Origin: Doryteuthis pealeii
Lineage: Eukaryota > Mollusca > Cephalopoda > Myopsida > Loliginidae
Direction of reading: 5' to 3'
DNA: 64,000 nt
Assembly (NCBI GenBank): GCA_023376005.1
Contig: CM042181.1
Location: 25,044,789 to 25,108,788 of the forward strand
Position numbers and translations under genes: made by a program. The notes under the pieces were generated by a model that worked only from the letters and a program-made list of their open reading frames with translations, did not search any database and was not told the DNA's origin. The stretch's first letter is position 1. The number at the start of each line of letters is the position of its first letter. This document shows positions 1 through 11,109 of the stretch, one piece after another.

Positions 1-1412
1 AAATACCTCAGCTGTTTGTTTCATTTTTTTTTTTTTAACCAAAATCTTTAATTACGTGCAACAGTTACCTTTCTTTTAATAAATTGATCTTGTTACACAA
101 GATATTAATACATATTATTCCTCTGCAAATAAAAACACTAGAGAGAATTATCTAGAAACATGAAATGTACATGGACAGAGCTAGGTTTATGGCCCGGTGC
201 CCTTGAGGGGGAATGCCGACGGGATCAACGTATTTTTTGCACCCGCCTCCCATGAGCTTCGGTTAGTGGGTGAGCCCCACATTAATAGGACCTTTTGCCT
301 TACCCGTACACGCAGGGTACGTGGTAAATATCACATCCCGCAAATCAACACACTTAGCACACCATTTCTCTCACTATCAATTAAAAAAATGCCATTCTTT
401 CTTTGTTGGGAACAAAAACTTTTCAGTATACTAGGAATAAATAAATGAATAACATAAAATTAAGTTTTACGGGTATTTCTAAGTATTCATTTGGAACACT
501 AACAACTATTAGGGAGAAGAAAAGTATCTTAAAATCATGTGATAATGAGACTAAAAGGGCGCCTCATTATTGTTGGACAAGAGTTAACGACCGAGTCTAG
601 CAGATCCTGGAATTGACCTTTATTGAGTGTTCACCACTTATGCGAAACTTAGATGTTAATGTTTCCAACAAACTTGAATACAGATCATTAGTATGAAGGG
701 GTTCAATCCTCAAATGTCCCACTATTGGTAGACTTGCATCATAAAAGCTGAAATAATTCAGCATTTTTCGTCGGTGCCAGAGGTGTTCGAACCCAAGTGG
801 GAGGAAAAAAAAAAGAGTTTTTATGCTAATTTTCAAGAGACTAAAACAGTTCTCCTGTTGACATTTAGCTGATTAGCATATAACACAAACTTCCTCTTCC
901 TTTCTGTCTTTTAGACGTCGCTCGTACTTTCGATTGTGCTGAAGTGTCTGTTTTGCTATTTTCTGGATGTTGAGAGTTTTTAGGGGGAAATAATAGAACG
1001 TATATTTTCATATAACAAGAGAAAATATTCAAGTTTTAATGATTTGAGTATAGGAGAATGTTATAAATCAAAAATATTGTAGACAACTATCAAAAATCCC
1101 AATTGAAATTTAACCCTCTCTTTACTATCAGATGCGTGTGTGTCAAATGCACTCTCACAATCAGGCGTGAGGACTGAAAACTATTTTGTATACCAAAACA
1201 TTAGCAACAATATTTCAAATCAAGAAAACGATGATGAAGAAGAGATGTGTGTTTGATGACAGGTAAAGCAGATCTCTTTGTCACAGATTCTATCAATGCA
1301 TAGTGAAAGCGATTATATACTGATGATAGGTAGATTAAAGAAATATCGTTTTAAAGTATACTTAAATGTTAAGTCATCTTATCTTATATAGAATAACTGT
1401 TTTTAGTTTATG

Positions 1413-1445
1413 AACCAGATAGCAATCTTAGATTGCTATCTGGTT
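1413..1445. repeat. Perfect 16-bp hairpin with one-base loop
   Basis: AACCAGATAGCAATCT (1413-1428) is followed by a single T and its exact reverse complement (1430-1445). It lies in the Storkhead intron. The sequence shows only the palindrome; its function is unknown. Confidence 0.8.
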
Positions 1446-1807
1446 AATAAACCGTTTTATGAGTTTTACTTTTTAAGAGTAGTAACTAGCCTTCAACTTA
1501 TATAACACCTGTTGTATCTGACTGAAGTCTTATGGTCTAGATTAAATTTATATGCACCATTTTTGTGTATATTTGACTCCAACTTGACCATTCGTCTTAC
1601 CATCGATCCATTGAGATAGAAATACCATATTGGTGGTTCCGAATGCTAAAAGGGGGAAGGAATGTAAAATCGTTATTCGGAAATAAACTCAGGAATCCCC
1701 ATCTAGTGTGTTACCGGGGATTACTAATCAATTCCATGAAAAGCACGCGATATCCTCTGTGAATGTGATTTTTGCGTCCAAAACTTAATGGATATTTTTT
1801 TTTTTTT

Positions 1808-1914
1808 TTTTTTTTTTGAGTGGGGGATCAGTCGCGTCGCCAGTGTCTTTTAACGAATGTAGGATTCGTTAAAAGACACTGGCGACGCGACTGATCCCCC
1901 ACTCAAAAAAAAAA
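1808..1914. repeat. Perfect long inverted repeat, 51-bp arms, 5-bp spacer
   Basis: The arm core at 1818-1858 (starting GAGTGGGGGATCAGTCGCG) is exactly repeated in reverse complement at 1864-1904. The pairing is extended by a T-run on the left and an A-run on the right, about 10 more pairs. The spacer is GTAGG. The arms are much richer in G+C than the surrounding intron. It could be a foldback insertion, a snapback duplication or an assembly artefact. If transcribed within the intron it would form a very stable RNA hairpin. Confidence 0.85.
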
Positions 1915-2080
1915 TATATAAATTCAAGAACAGTTTAAACTTGAAAAAAAAAGTTTAAAACGTATCATTTGTAGATTAAAAAAAAATATGAGAATAATAG
2001 TTTTTGTCTACAACAAAAATGCAGGCGATTCACAACATTCAAAATCAAACTTGTTTTGTTGGTTTTTCCAGCCTTTAAGT

Positions 2081-2450
2081 TGGCCAACTTAATATCGGAT
2101 TAGTGAAGTCCAACGTCCCTCTCTACCACAGTTTCACAATACACTGTAAATGATTATTTGAGAAACTTTGTCGTATGGGTCAGTTGGACTGTTGAAGAAA
2201 TATCAAATACTCATCTCGGATTCAGATGAGTATTAAATGAGTATTTATTTCTTCAACTGTCCAAATGCACGACAAAGTTTTCTACAATAATAAATATTCA
2301 TCTGTGATTTAGAGATGAGTATTTATTCCTTCAAAAGTTCAACTGACCCGTACGATAAAGTTTTCTCCGATAATCATTTACAGTGTATTGTGAAAATGTG
2401 GTAGAGGGTGACGTTGGACATCACTTAATCCGACATTAAGTCGCCCAATT
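2081..2450. mobile_element. Foldback / MITE-like element with ~135-bp terminal inverted repeats
   Basis: The left arm 2081-2220 (TGGCCAACTTAATATCGGAT...) is matched with scattered differences by the reverse complement of 2315-2450. The middle 2200-2320 contains further nested palindromes built on ATGAGTATTTATT. There is no ORF. The size and long arms fit a non-autonomous foldback DNA transposon. No matching copy occurs elsewhere in the window. Confidence 0.75.
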
Positions 2451-2670
2451 TAGAGTCAGAGCAAGATCAAGGCGGCTTGATCTTTTTTAACTCCATCTTG
2501 ATTGACACTGGATTTTTATTCATCTGAAACTTTTATAACTTTCCATACTAAGAATTTGCACGTAAATTTAGGAATATCCAGCGAAGACTGAACTCACTTG
2601 GCTCTTCCAGTGCAGATGATGTGAACTAATTTTTGTGTGCTCGTTCTTAGAACAAACTTTTTTTTTTAAT

Positions 2671-2832
2671 ATATATTTTTGCTTGAAGGCAATTACATGT
2701 ATCGCATAAAATTCGATACTTTATAGAAAATAAACTTGACAAGTGTAATCCCGGCAAAGGATCGCTCGGTGTGTAGAACATCGTAACGACTGTTTCGACT
2801 TATGCATTGTAATTGCCTTCAAGCAAAAATAT
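2671..2832. mobile_element. Short inverted-repeat element (~160 bp)
   Basis: ATATTTTTGCTTGAAGGCAA (from 2673) is repeated in reverse complement at the right end, finishing near 2832 (TTGCCTTCAAGCAAAAATAT). The arms are about 25 bp. The interior (2700-2805) is non-coding and more G+C rich. It is probably a small MITE. Confidence 0.6.
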
Positions 2833-3694
2833 AAATAATAATATAATATATACTTTATTCAACAATGCTTCTAAAAAACAAACATCCAAAAATCTTTTTC
2901 TTTTTTTTCTTTTTTACTAACAGACCCCTACAATACCCTGGCACCGTTTCTGTTGCACGACGTCAGTTGGTTTTTTTTTCTATCTGATAAAATTGTGGAG
3001 GGTCACAAATATCATCGACTCAACATTCGGAATATTTTACCAGATTTCATTAGTTTTAAAACATTTATATCCCAATAAAACTTGTTATGAACTATAATGC
3101 AACTTAAAAGTAAAACATTATCCATCATTATTAACGACAAGAAACAACAACAAAAATAAATAACAGGTCTTAGCGATTCCTGCTTAAATAAAAACAAAAA
3201 CATTTGAAGTCAATAGTTATTCTTTTTTTTATTTATTTGTTTATCTTTTTTTTCTTTTCTTTTTTTTTGAATAAACACAAAATGGAAACCCAATAACTCG
3301 ACCCCTAAGTAAAAGGGAAATTTCTCCTAGAGAGAAAAAAATTAACAGAAAATAGTAAAAAGGAGAAGCTTGTAAGTTCTATTTAAAAAATACAGTTTGT
3401 TGTTATCAGGTGGTCGGTATATTAAAAATAAAATAAAGCACATTTAAGAGAAAAATAAATAAATAAAATACAATCTAAGCCTGTATTATTCAATGTAGTG
3501 AAGTGTTTAACAGATTGTCACGTAAAACGTTCCCTAATAAAGTTAAATAGTTGTTAGTTAACAATAAAAATGACTTAACAAAAACAAATTATTTTATCAT
3601 TATTTTATTAGCATTATAGATATATTTTTAATAATAATAAAAAATAAAATAAAAAAGAAGGCTATCCCCAATTTTTTATGTGCCACTGAGGACC

Positions 3695-3731
3695 AGCAAG
3701 ATTTCCCTTAAACTTTAAGGGAAATCTTGCT
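3695..3731. repeat. Perfect 18-bp hairpin with one-base loop
   Basis: AGCAAGATTTCCCTTAAA (3695-3712), a single C, then the exact reverse complement to 3731. It has the same architecture as the hairpin at 1413-1445, and lies in the same intron. Confidence 0.8.
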
Positions 3732-6700
3732 ATACAGAGGAAAGAAAGGGGACTCGAATAGTCAATATACGTTTGTTTTAAAAATGATTTGCTTAACTTA
3801 ATTATTTAGGGGAGAAAAGGACTAAATCAGGAGTTATGGTGGGGGGGGAAAGGATTCGATAATTAAAAGAAAATCAATGATGATAGTTTAATTTAAATAA
3901 TTATAATAATCCTAAATGAGAAAAATGTTAAGGCATAACAACAAATGTAAACAAACTTGTGTTTGTATTGAAAAAGACAAATCCTAAAGATACACACACA
4001 CACAAATACATAGAGGTTGTGTGAGAGAAAAGAGTGTTAAGAAGACTGATAACCCAAGATAAACAGATACATCACAATGATTGTCATAATTGTTTGTGTA
4101 GTAGTAGCAGTTTTGATCTTTGAGTAAAGAAAGACAAGATTTTTTTTTAGTCACCACGGTGAAATAAATGGGGACCTATTTTCACAAAAACAAACCTTGA
4201 CATTTTTGTTTTTCATTTTATTTTTTAACCAAAGAAAAACGGTACATTTTTATATATGTCTATATATTTTACTTATCTAATGGACCACGAACGATATTGA
4301 CAAGAGACTTAATGCTTCAATTGATTTTACTCTCTTCGTCTCAAACCTGTAGCAGTCGTCGCGGTAAACATGAACTGAAAATGTATAAAAAAAATCGGAA
4401 AAAAAGGAGACTGGACTAATACGATTAAGAGATTATTAATTTTTATTACAACTATGAAACTAAATATGTTTTGATTTTTAGAATCGATAGTTACAAGCTA
4501 AATATAAAAAAGAATATAAGAAAGAAACAAAGAAAGAAAAAAAGGAGTTTAATTTTCTTTGATAGCATCATAAGACTTTTCTTTACCATGAAATCTTCTA
4601 AAAAGGGATTTTTTTTCTTTCTCGTTTGATGGAGAATAATTTTTATTTATTTCTATTTAAGCACAATCAGTGGTTTCCCAAATGCATTCAACTTAAGGAA
4701 GGGTTTTAAAATGCTATCTTCTCTTACTCTGCCTAGTAACGGGAAAAAGCCATGCCATGTTTTAGCGCGAAGTCTTAGAAATGAATAACATGCCTGACTT
4801 GTATTTGAATCTTTAGGCACCACCATAGTCTCTTTCAAAGTGGGGAAAAAATAAATAGGAACATTAAAAAGAAGATATGAAGTAATTATAAGAAGAAAAA
4901 AAAATTTTTTTTTCTTAATCTTTTAAACAAAAGTAGGTGTGTTTGTCACGTGATTCCCATAATTGGACCGTACGAGCAGCAGAGAAATCAATTTCTCCAG
5001 GTGATTTTAAAGCATTTTTCGATCTTAGTATAGGTCGCTACATCTGTTTATTTTAGTCACAAAAATTAATTTAATGTAAATATTTTGAACACTAAATTAA
5101 TTAGTAACAGTCTTGAAATAATGCAAGTTAGGAATTTCAAATTTCCCTTTTCTTTTTTAACACGTGTAGTTAGAAAAGCTTGGGAAACAAAGCTTTAAAA
5201 AGCGTAAAAATTAAACTAGATTATTCAAAATTTATATTTTCCAATTAAACACAATTTCTTAAAAAAAATTTTTTAAAGTCCAGGACTTTGATTTTGTTTT
5301 TTTTTTTAAATATACTGCAAAAGTAAAAAATAAAAAATAAAAAAATAAAAATGATTTTTTTTTTTTGTAAAATGTAAAATAAATAATGAAAAATTTAATG
5401 TTTGTTTAACCTAGACTCCAGTAGTAGAAGTGTATACACAATAGGGGTTTGTTGTGTAAATTTAAAAAAGAACGTTATTGTTAATCAATAATTTGAATGA
5501 AATCTCCAAGAAAATTCCGTCCTTTTTTCTTTTCTTTTTTATCTTCTTAGCTTGGATTTTTGGTAACGAGCCAAACCAAGTTGGCACTTGCCACTTCCAC
5601 CTGACTTGTGAAGAGTAGAACTGGTTTTTTTATCTTCAATTCAGTAAACAAACAAATATAAATAGAAAAATTCTGTGATAATAATTCATAGCTTTTTAGC
5701 TTCCTTAAATTTATTTTAGAGCTTTGATACACCATAAGATTTAGGGATACTATGTTAAACCTATCAAAAGGCCAAAAGTCTTTTCATAGCCCCCCCCCCT
5801 CCGCATTTTCCTTTTAATTTTTTTTTCTACAATATCAGAATCACCTCAATAATCAACGATACGATCACGTAATTATTTGGCTGTAATTGTCTTGTTTTAT
5901 ATACAAAAATAATATTTATTTATTTAATAATGGTTTCTCCAAAATTGTATTCTTTTGATAATGATTATCGCCAAATAGCCGATCGGTTTAAAGGAAATAT
6001 CTCTGCTTATTTATTTAGTTGAATTTTCTGAAAATTCATATCCCCTCTCATTCCTACCTTGAGATTAAAAACAAAAAGAGTAAAGATTATGGATGCATGC
6101 TGATAATGGTTCTTATGTCTTATGCTTATTTTAAGGAGTATGAAACAAAGTAGGAAATTATAGCTTTTTTGTGTGTGTAAAGAAGGGTATAGCTTAAAAC
6201 ATTAAACAAGTGCAACAATGTGTTTAATTTTAGTAGTCTAAAGATAGTAGTAGTAACCTTTCAATAAGAAATTATAAAACAAAATGAGATCACATTGTTG
6301 CTGCTAAAGAATAAAGATCACTTAATATATTAATTGTAAGACTGATGGAAGAACGGGTATATTAACATTTACCGCTCAAATTGTTGGAGTCTTTAAAAGC
6401 CATCAGGTGTTTTTTTAGCTTTACTACTGAACAAGAAACACATTTCTGTGATATAGAAGAAGAACACTGAAAAGGCTTGAAGTGTGCTTGTAATATGAAA
6501 CTTGTTATCACAATATCTAAAAATGAAATATTTGAAACCTGTGAATGAAGAAATATCCACTGAGTGGACAATCATCAAATTAAAACATTAATCACGGCAG
6601 ATATAGAAAAGAAGCAGCTTAAAAATCAATGTCGGGGTATAATGGTTAGGGAGATTAACTAGCAGACCATTAATAGGGAGTTCGATTTTCATTGTGCGCC

Positions 6701-7218
6701 CTCATACTTCTAGCCTTGAGCCAAACAAAAAGTTCATTATTTTGGAGTATGATTCTCACTGGGTGCTTCTTATTTCTGGCCTTCTACCAGAACTAAGCTA
6801 AGCTTAAACTCGATGTCAAGTGTCGTCATGTGTTCTTTAAAGAGTCAAGATGTACTGATGTGACCGCAAAGCTTAAATGAACCTATCAGTCTGCTTTCTT
6901 TTTATTCAGGTTTTTATATATATCATTTTATTTTCTAATTCTAGTAGTAAGTAGACCCTTTTCATTACTTCTTGATGTGTGGTCTCACCTTTAAACAATC
7001 TTTAAAAAAAAAAAAACTGAAAAAAAAACTTTTAAATAAATAACCCTCTCCATTCACAACACATTTCTGAGTGATCCAAAAATCAGACCCAAAAAACAAG
7101 GCTGGAGAAAAGTAAACATCTCGAATTTTAAGGAGCATCATAAAACATTGAAGCTTCTGACAATTAAATTAAGACTATAAAAATTGCTATGAGACTCTAC
7201 AAGCAAGTAAACCTTTTT

Positions 7219-7245
7219 CACACACACACACACACACACACACAC
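7219..7245. repeat. (CA)n microsatellite in intron 1
   Basis: An uninterrupted CA dinucleotide run of about 13 units. Confidence 0.95.
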
Positions 7246-8102
7246 CTATCATTTGGTCACTACTGACCACTTCTACCTGATCTATAGCCTAGAGCCTTCT
7301 AATCCCCACAAAAAGCTTAGATGCGACGACACTCTTGCATTTTCTAATGAACTCATTTACATTTAAGATAACCACTTGTGAATTTTGGATAACATAATTA
7401 AAGAAAGACAATATGAAAGTCATACTATTTTGTAGATGTATGCAGGGGTAAAATTAATAAACTAAACTATGAAATCGACTGAGTTTGAAGAGAATGAAAG
7501 GTAAATGGTCGCATTATCATTAAAGCCTCTGTTGACAATTCTAACTTTCTTTTGGGTTTAGTAAGAGTATTGAGTAGAGTAGTAGTAGTAATGATTGAAA
7601 AGTGGGGTCATTTTTAAGGGTTATACTTATACGTTTTCTTTCTTTCCTTTTTCTATCTTTACCAAAATTTTATTTTAGACTTTCATAGAATTATATATAC
7701 ACATTAATTGTAATAATTGAAGAGAATAAAAACAACACCTTTAAAAGATTTTTTTAAATAAATAAAACGGGTCTTATTAACGTTAGATTTGAAAATTTAT
7801 ATTTAAATTGTACTTTTATAAAAAGATTTATGATAATTGCAACATTAAAAATAGACGATCACAATAATAACATTTATTTACAAACAATACCTGTTTTTAA
7901 GAATTTTTCGAAATCAAAAGAGAATGGGGACCACACTAACAACTTAATTAAATCAAGGTAGTTGATCACCACCATACAAAAGAAAATCACTATTTTGCAA
8001 AATAATGATAATTCAAAATTTCCATTAAAAAAAACTGTTTGCAGTTAAGTGAAAACTTTATTTATTCCAAACAAAAACATTAAATTAAATCAGGTGACTC
8101 AC

Positions 8103-8667
8103 CTATGCTGTCAATGGAGAAATTAGCAGGTGCCTTAAGCACCCTTCTACCCCAGGCCATTCGTAAATTATCCAGGTGTAAATCGGGCCCACTAACCAAA
8201 AGAGTACAAGGGTGCACAAACCCCATATATTCAAGATTTTTTATACTTTCTGCCAGGGCAGGGTTCCAATAACAAGTTTTATTTCGGAAGCGAAAATCTT
8301 CCCAAATATCACGACCTCCGTTAAAAGAGATGGCAGCAGCTGAGTTTGAACTCTCAGCCGATTGATTATCATGTTTGGCTAGTTGGGTATCGTTCGTAGC
8401 TCCCGTTGAGGTTCCCAAATTGCCTTGAAGAGCGACCGGTTGACCCGATCCTGATGAAGACCAAGGGATGAGGGCCGTGCTCGAAACGGCGGTGGTTGTC
8501 GCTGTGGTTACGACTGTTGTGTTCGGTGTTGCGGACCCAGGCCCGCCGTCGGCCTGAACATACTGAGTCCGAGTTGGACTGAGGACCACGGCCAAAATGC
8601 AACGAGAAGTAACACAGACATTTTTCGGAGCCGACCGGCTATCATCCTGGTTAGATTTGGAAGTCAT
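8103..8667 (-). CDS. STOX: Storkhead-box protein (STOX/knockout family), exon 1, N-terminal 188 residues
   Basis: Reading from the ATG at 8667, the frame encodes 188 complete residues and ends in a split Gly codon at a consensus donor (ATAG|GTGAGT, exon end 8103, intron starting 8102). Residues 122-142 contain WEDFRFRNKTCYWNPALAES, and 168-189 contain LRMAWGRRVLKAPANF followed by SIDSIG. This closely parallels the N-terminus of vertebrate STOX1 (FR-x-N-x-R/K-x-C-x-WN, a short AWxRRxLxxP stretch, then the G of 'VGDV'), where exon 1 also ends near that glycine. A hydrophobic CILAVVLSPT stretch (23-32) matches the family's start. Residues 36-115 are low-complexity Thr/Ser/Ala/Gly linker, longer than in vertebrates. 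Family members are winged-helix transcription regulators; the winged helix itself would lie in later exons, outside the window at lower coordinates. The frame stays open 5' of this ATG only to a TGA at 8703-8701 and contains no upstream ATG. The ATG has A at -3. Confidence in the family is high; STOX1 versus STOX2 orthology cannot be set from one exon. Confidence 0.88.
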
Positions 8668-9330
8668 GGTTCGGGGTTCGCGCCCGTCCAACAGCAGTTC
8701 TCATGTTAAATAATAATTACTATAAAATATTATTTTTCTTTTATCTATTTACTATGCTATTAAATATACATATCGTCCATTTTTATCTATGATTTACAAT
8801 TAATTATAAGAATAGAAGAGATGAAAACATTCTTTCTTTCTTCCTTCCGCGGTAGCGTCTTCTAGCTAACCAAAACATCGTTTAGTTACTGTACTCACCG
8901 CCAGAAGACGCTTTCGTCAGCCGCTCTGACGCCTGGTGGCCAAATAGGAAACTAAATTCTGTATTATCTCCCTTGAGATTTCAGTGCTTACTATTCCCCT
9001 ATTTCTTAAAAGATAAAAACTTTTTTTTATATTAAGTTTCTGTGACGTTATCTAGATTAATAAAAGTCCCAAGATAATTATTAACTTGAAGAAGTCAATT
9101 TTAGAGCAAAATTCTTTTTTCACTTTTTAAGGTATTACATTAATTCTAGTCCCTTTTTTTTATATTTATTTATAAATAACACTAAAAAGAAATATTAATC
9201 TGAATCATATCTAGATATTAGTTCAATATAAGAAAAATATCAATACTTACATATCATTAGAAAAATTTTAGAATGAAAATAAACAATTTTTATGATAAAA
9301 TATCTCCTTAAAGCTAGATGTTAATTTCAC
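8668..9330 (-). promoter_or_regulatory. 5' UTR / presumptive promoter side of the Storkhead gene
   Basis: This is the sequence immediately upstream of the chosen ATG. The transcription start cannot be fixed. A G+C-richer patch at 8846-8945 stands out from the AT-rich surroundings and contains an inverted pair AGCGTCTTCT (8854-8863) / AGAAGACGCT (8903-8912). No convincing TATA box at a fixed distance was found; AT-rich runs at 8700-8770 make such calls unreliable. The promoter role is inferred from position only. Confidence 0.35.
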
Positions 9331-9336
9331 GGTCTG

Positions 9337-9339
<3 letters not shown>

Positions 9340-9386
<47 letters not shown>

Positions 9387-9408
9387 ATATATATATTATA
9401 TTATTATA
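9340..9408. repeat. (TA)n microsatellite
   Basis: A nearly uninterrupted TA run. It is followed at 9431-9470 by a CTGATGA...GATGAAATAT motif resembling others that sit beside TA runs in this window. Confidence 0.95.
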
Positions 9409-9547
9409 AACAGTAATAGATTTTAAATAAATCTGATGAAGCTTCATTACATACTGAGATGAAATATCAATTGAATGAAGTTGTTTTGTGTTTTATCTGT
9501 ATTTCCTCAATTATCAATAATATTTTGTCATATTTACCCAATCTGTT

Positions 9548-9632
<85 letters not shown>
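9548..9632. repeat. Compound microsatellite (TC)n(TA)n(TG)n
   Basis: Three adjoining dinucleotide tracts: TC to 9570, AT to about 9602, TG to about 9631. Another TA run lies at 9730-9749. Confidence 0.95.
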
Positions 9633-9633
<1 letters not shown>

Positions 9634-9915
9634 AGTTTATGAAAAGTGAAAAAACAAGTTTTATTCACAAGTGATGTTTAAACTTGTGTTTTTTTGATAA
9701 AAATACATATTGTCAGATTTACTTCCATTTATATATATATATATATATTTGTAAATGTATAAGTAGTAACTTACCGGTGGGTATGAGTACAATTGTTGGA
9801 AGCGCACAGTATCCAGAGGCTAAGATGGAGAAAAAACAAATACAAAGTGCTCAATACATTGTAGAGCAAAAATTAGGTTACTCCTTTCCGTTGTTAAAAT
9901 ATATATATATATCAG

Positions 9916-9960
9916 TCATCCACAGACACGTGTTTCAACGTTTACGTCTCATCAGTGCAG
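9916..9960 (-). ncRNA. Hammerhead ribozyme motif, copy 1
   Basis: On the minus strand the core CTGATGA occupies 9955-9949. Stem II GACG/CGTT (9948-9945 with 9940-9937, one G-U at the base) is followed by GAAA at 9936-9933. Stem III is a 3-bp hairpin (ACA/TGT), then the cleavage triplet GTC with cleavage predicted after 9925. Stem I pairs TGTGG (9924-9920) with 9956-9960 using two wobbles. This is the minimal type I hammerhead layout known from Penelope-like elements and retrozymes. Flanking sequence to about 10010 resembles the flank of the copy at 13712-13758. Confidence 0.6.
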
Positions 9961-10153
9961 CTCAACTTTTTTAACAATTTCCTCTACCTGGGAGCGAAAC
10001 CCGACAGAATTTTCATATGTCAAGTTCCTTACCCTTATGGCCGTATATTAAAAAATATAATATACTTACAATTAAAGGCCATTTGAAATGAAGCATTAGA
10101 AAAAAATTATTTGCTTCATTTCAGGAAATCCTATTCCCTTCAACTGGTCATAA

Positions 10154-10156
<3 letters not shown>
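9961..10156. other. Hammerhead-element flank and unassigned DNA
   Basis: 9961-10010 (CTGGGAGCGAAACCCGACAG region) is shared with 13770-13810 and so belongs to the hammerhead-bearing repeat. The rest has no recognised feature. Confidence 0.4.

Positions 10157-10248
<92 letters not shown>
10157..10248. repeat. (TC)n(TA)n microsatellite
   Basis: A TC run of about 30 units to 10218, then a TA run to 10248, abutting the 5' end of a SINE. It generates spurious repetitive reading frames. Confidence 0.95.
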
Positions 10249-10250
<2 letters not shown>

Positions 10251-10251
<1 letters not shown>

Positions 10252-10477
10252 GGGCTGGTTTAGCTCAGTCAGTAGAGCACCCATCTTGAAATTTTAAGAT
10301 TCTGAATTCGATACCGTCCCCAACAACTCTACGTATGAGTAGCACAGGTCAAGTAATCTGATCTGTGTGGTAAAATGGGGAGCTGATGGTAGGTGTGATG
10401 CTCCACCTCAGCAAAACAATTCTCTCTGGTCTAGTGTTAGCAAAAAGGGGATACCAACAATAGGCCACTCCACCAAC

Positions 10478-10481
<4 letters not shown>
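10251..10481 (+). mobile_element. SINE-A copy (tRNA-derived), plus strand
   Basis: It begins GGGGCTGGTTTAGCTCAGTC with a perfect pol III A box and a B-box-like GAATTCGATACC, then the family body (TGAGTAGCACAG, GGGGAGCTGATGGTAGGTGT, GCTCCACCTCAGC). It runs directly into another TA repeat (10480-10520). The style matches tRNA-derived SINEs known from octopus. Confidence 0.85.
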
Positions 10482-10519
<38 letters not shown>

Positions 10520-10520
<1 letters not shown>

Positions 10521-11040
10521 TAGATAACCATAAAAGAATTTTAAAAATTTATAATTTATCAGAACGCATGATAGAATTTATCCTTTGTTCATATATTAAC
10601 CATTTAAATTCCTGTTTTTTTGGAGGGGTGGGGCTCTCTTTTATCTTGTGCCCAATAACCATTCTTTAACACAGTTTTATTCAATAAAGAAAATGAAGTT
10701 TTCCAAATTATAGACTCAATTTTTGAACCGTGTTAGAAGAATGTAAAAATGAAAATTTCATTTGAAAGATGTCTCCATAAAGCCATATGAAAATTTCATT
10801 AAAATGATTTGGTCTTTTTTTTAGTTTTATTGATATATATTTAGGTAGTAGATGAAGAAAAGTAAGTTGAATATTCCTCAATTTTAAAATTTACCAGATC
10901 ACATGACAAAATTTATTTATTAAGCATTGATTTTTGTTGTTTCTTTTCTATTCATTACATCATTAAAAACTTTAAAATTTCTGAATTTTTACTTTTTTGT
11001 TTTTAGAAATCTACATATGATGAACATTCTCATTGTAACT
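10520..11040. other. AT-rich DNA, nothing recognised
   Basis: No repeat copy, RNA gene or convincing reading frame was found in this stretch. Confidence 0.4.
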
Positions 11041-11109
11041 ATGGTTACACAGCAAAAACGGCACATCATAGCAAGATTTTTATTAAAGCAATACACTTAA
11101 AATGCTTAA

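Larger units (their letters stand above)
1..8102 (-). other. Intron 1 of the Storkhead gene (partial, continues beyond the window)
   Basis: This is everything downstream of the exon 1 donor at 8102 on the minus strand. It is AT-rich with A/T homopolymers and one CA microsatellite. No reading frame looks like a coding exon, and none of the SINE/LINE families that fill the region above 9 kb is recognisable here. It does contain discrete hairpins and foldbacks, listed separately. Stretches 1-1400, 2840-3690 and 3740-7210 hold nothing I can identify. 180-350 has a more GC-balanced patch of unknown origin. Confidence 0.75.

Noticed and set aside
197..448. Open frame of 83 codons near the window start
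   Set aside because: No recognisable domain, lies on the strand opposite the Storkhead intron, and composition changes midway.
9459..9974. Frames rich in Ile-Tyr repeats (also at 26.4, 28.4, 50.0 and 55.3 kb)
   Set aside because: Translation of TA microsatellites.
10251..10322. tRNA gene suggested by A and B boxes at SINE heads
   Set aside because: The cloverleaf is imperfect (no consistent anticodon arm) and the sequence continues into a repeated SINE body; all such sites are SINE heads.
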